In this document: one piece after another, positions 6,213 to 7,558 of the stretch
Numbering within the stretch: the first letter of the stretch is position 1
How the letters are laid out: each line of letters opens with the position of its first letter
Made by a program: the position numbers and the translations under genes
Source of the DNA: Muribaculaceae bacterium
Lineage (GTDB): Bacteria > Bacteroidota > Bacteroidia > Bacteroidales > Muribaculaceae
Reading direction: 5' to 3'
DNA length: 7,558 bases
NCBI GenBank assembly: GCA_029060585.1
Contig: JAIDTS010000267.1
Span: 1 to 7,558 of the forward strand
Notes under the pieces: generated by a model
The model's input: the letters and a program-made list of their open reading frames with translations, nothing else
Told to the model about the DNA's origin: nothing
Database searches by the model: none

Positions 6213-7558
6213 ATGAAGAAAATCACAGCATTGGCTGCCTCTTTATTTGTGGCTGCCTCGACAATGACAGCAATGGCAGAGAGTAATCCTTTCCTTGGGT
6301 CCTATACTGCAAAGTATGAGATTCCGCCCTTCGAGCAGATCAAGACCTCCGACTTCATTCCGGCAATCAAGGCCGGTATCGAACAGCAGGAGCAGAACCT
6401 GACGAATATCCTGCGCAATCGCGCCACTCCGGATTTCGACAACACTATCGTTCCTCTCGAGAACCTTTCTCCGATACTCGAGAAGGTGGCAGCTGTCTTC
6501 TACCACTATGACAGCTGCATGAAGACTCCTGAATTTGCGGCGATGGCAGAGGAGGCTATTCCTCTGCTCAACGACGCCCAGAACAAGGTGATGCTCAACC
6601 AGCAGCTTTTCGACCGCATCAAGTCGATCTACGACATGCGCGACAAGATGGGCCTGACTCCTGTGCAGAAGCGCCTCGTTGAGAAATACTACCGTCAGTT
6701 TTCCGAGCAGGGCGCGGCCCTTTCTCCCGAGAAGAAGGAACAGCTCATTAAGATCAACGACGAGCTATCCAATCTCTTCATCCAGTTTAATAAAAACCTT
6801 CTCAACGCGACAAACGAGTTTTTCGTAACAGTCTACGACAAGGCTGATCTTGCCGGACTTCCCGACAATGTTGTGGCTGCAGCGGCAGAAGAGGCTACCG
6901 CGCGCGGTCTTGACGGACTATGGGTGTTCACCCTTCGTGCTCCGAGCCGCCTTCCGGTGCTGGAATCGGCCGACAACCGTGGACTCCGCGAGGCCATCTA
7001 CAAGGGCTACACCAGTCTTGCAAGCTTCGGTGAAAACAGCAACTATCCTGTGATCGAGAAGATCGTCAAGCTCCGTGCTGAGAAGGCCAAGTTGATGGGA
7101 TTCGACAATTTCGCCCAGATGCAGACAGCCAAGGTGATGGCTAAGACTCCGGAAGCAGCCGAAGACCTTCTGATGCAGGTGTTCGAGCCGGCGGTGAAGC
7201 GTTCGCAGGAGGAAGTGGCAGACATGCAGGCGTATGTAGACGCCAACGGCGGTGGTTTCAAGATCGCTCCATGGGACTATTATTACTACGCAGGCAAGGT
7301 GAAGGAACAGAAGTTCGGACTCAGCGACGCTGACATCCAGCCCTATTTCTCGCTTGAGAACGTGAAGAACGGTCTTTTCTACTGCGCGGAGAAGCTTTAC
7401 GGCATCAAACTTGTGGAGATGCCTGACGCACCGAAATATATGGATGAAGTGACGGTCTATGACGTTCAGGACGCTAAGACGGGCGAGCATATCTCCGTAT
7501 TCATGACCGACTATTTCCCGCGCAACTCCAAAGTGCAGGGTGCATGGATGGAGCAGAT
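6213..7558 (+). CDS. dcp: M3-family peptidyl-dipeptidase (Dcp-like), 3' end cut by window
   Basis: This is the first 448 codons of a zinc metallopeptidase of family M3, which removes dipeptides from the C-terminal ends of peptides. Full-length members are near 700 residues. A signal peptide is clear (MKKITALAASLFVAASTMTAMA, residues 1-22, cut before ESNPFLG), so the enzyme acts in the periplasm or envelope. The mature start FEQIKTSDFIPAIKAGIEQQ and the long helical region with 'NELSNLFIQFNKNL'-like and 'LRAEKAKLMGFDNFAQMQ' segments are typical of bacterial Dcp. The frame ends in FMTDYFPRNSKVQGAWM, the conserved stretch before the active site. The HExxH zinc motif lies beyond the window and cannot be checked. 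ATG 6213 follows an AT-rich leader with no Shine-Dalgarno sequence. A separate promoter was not found in the 121-nt gap, so cotranscription with the glycosyltransferase is possible. Confidence 0.92.
   Translation, partial: MKKITALAASLFVAASTMTAMAESNPFLGSYTAKYEIPPFEQIKTSDFIPAIKAGIEQQEQNLTNILRNRATPDFDNTIVPLENLSPILEKVAAVFYHYDSCMKTPEFAAMAEEAIPLLNDAQNKVMLNQQLFDRIKSIYDMRDKMGLTPVQKRLVEKYYRQFSEQGAALSPEKKEQLIKINDELSNLFIQFNKNLLNATNEFFVTVYDKADLAGLPDNVVAAAAEEATARGLDGLWVFTLRAPSRLPVLESADNRGLREAIYKGYTSLASFGENSNYPVIEKIVKLRAEKAKLMGFDNFAQMQTAKVMAKTPEAAEDLLMQVFEPAVKRSQEEVADMQAYVDANGGGFKIAPWDYYYYAGKVKEQKFGLSDADIQPYFSLENVKNGLFYCAEKLYGIKLVEMPDAPKYMDEVTVYDVQDAKTGEHISVFMTDYFPRNSKVQGAWMEQ

Noticed and set aside
6918..7490. 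190-codon open frame on the minus strand
   Set aside because: It lies wholly inside the M3 peptidase gene, whose frame matches its family throughout; the opposite frame is open because of codon bias.

Overview
The window looks like chromosomal DNA from a gut-type member of the Bacteroidales. The reasons are a 5S rRNA tail of the Bacteroidetes type, a surface lipoprotein with an acidic export signal after its lipobox cysteine, a Bacteroidales-type DcaP-like porin, a glycan-degrading GH43 enzyme, a TTG-N20-TAnnTTTG promoter, and AT-rich heptamer repeats between genes. I cannot fix the genus; Muribaculaceae or a near relative is a guess.

Layout. 1-72 is the 3' end of a 5S rRNA gene, so a ribosomal RNA operon ends here, followed by a strong hairpin terminator (77-110). 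A second, 5'-damaged 5S copy with its own terminator follows (129-266). 279-1409 (+) encodes a beta-propeller lipoprotein of the YncE/DUF5074 type, the kind that includes the B12-binding protein BtuG. 1487-3553 (+) encodes a secreted GH43 glycosidase whose natural start codon appears to be ATA or lost. A hairpin at 3578-3607 separates it from a convergent DcaP-like porin (3671-5137, -). A divergent intergenic region holds a good Bacteroidetes promoter and an 18-codon leader ORF, and leads to a family 2 glycosyltransferase (5342-6091, +). Heptamer repeat arrays flank that gene on both sides. The window ends inside an M3-family peptidyl-dipeptidase (6213 onward, +), which is cut before its zinc motif.

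How the genes relate. They do not form one obvious pathway. Four of the five products carry export signals: a surface binding lipoprotein, a secreted glycosidase, an outer-membrane porin and an exported peptidase. Together they suggest nutrient capture and processing at the envelope, but no SusC/SusD pair, TonB receptor or regulator is in view, so this is not a recognisable polysaccharide utilisation locus. The glycosyltransferase stands alone.

I found no convincing undescribed defence or mobile system. The points most worth a second look are the duplicated 5S/terminator unit, whose terminator shows a compensatory base-pair change and stops 12 nt short of a start codon; the missing start codon of the GH43 gene; and the heptamer arrays around the glycosyltransferase gene.
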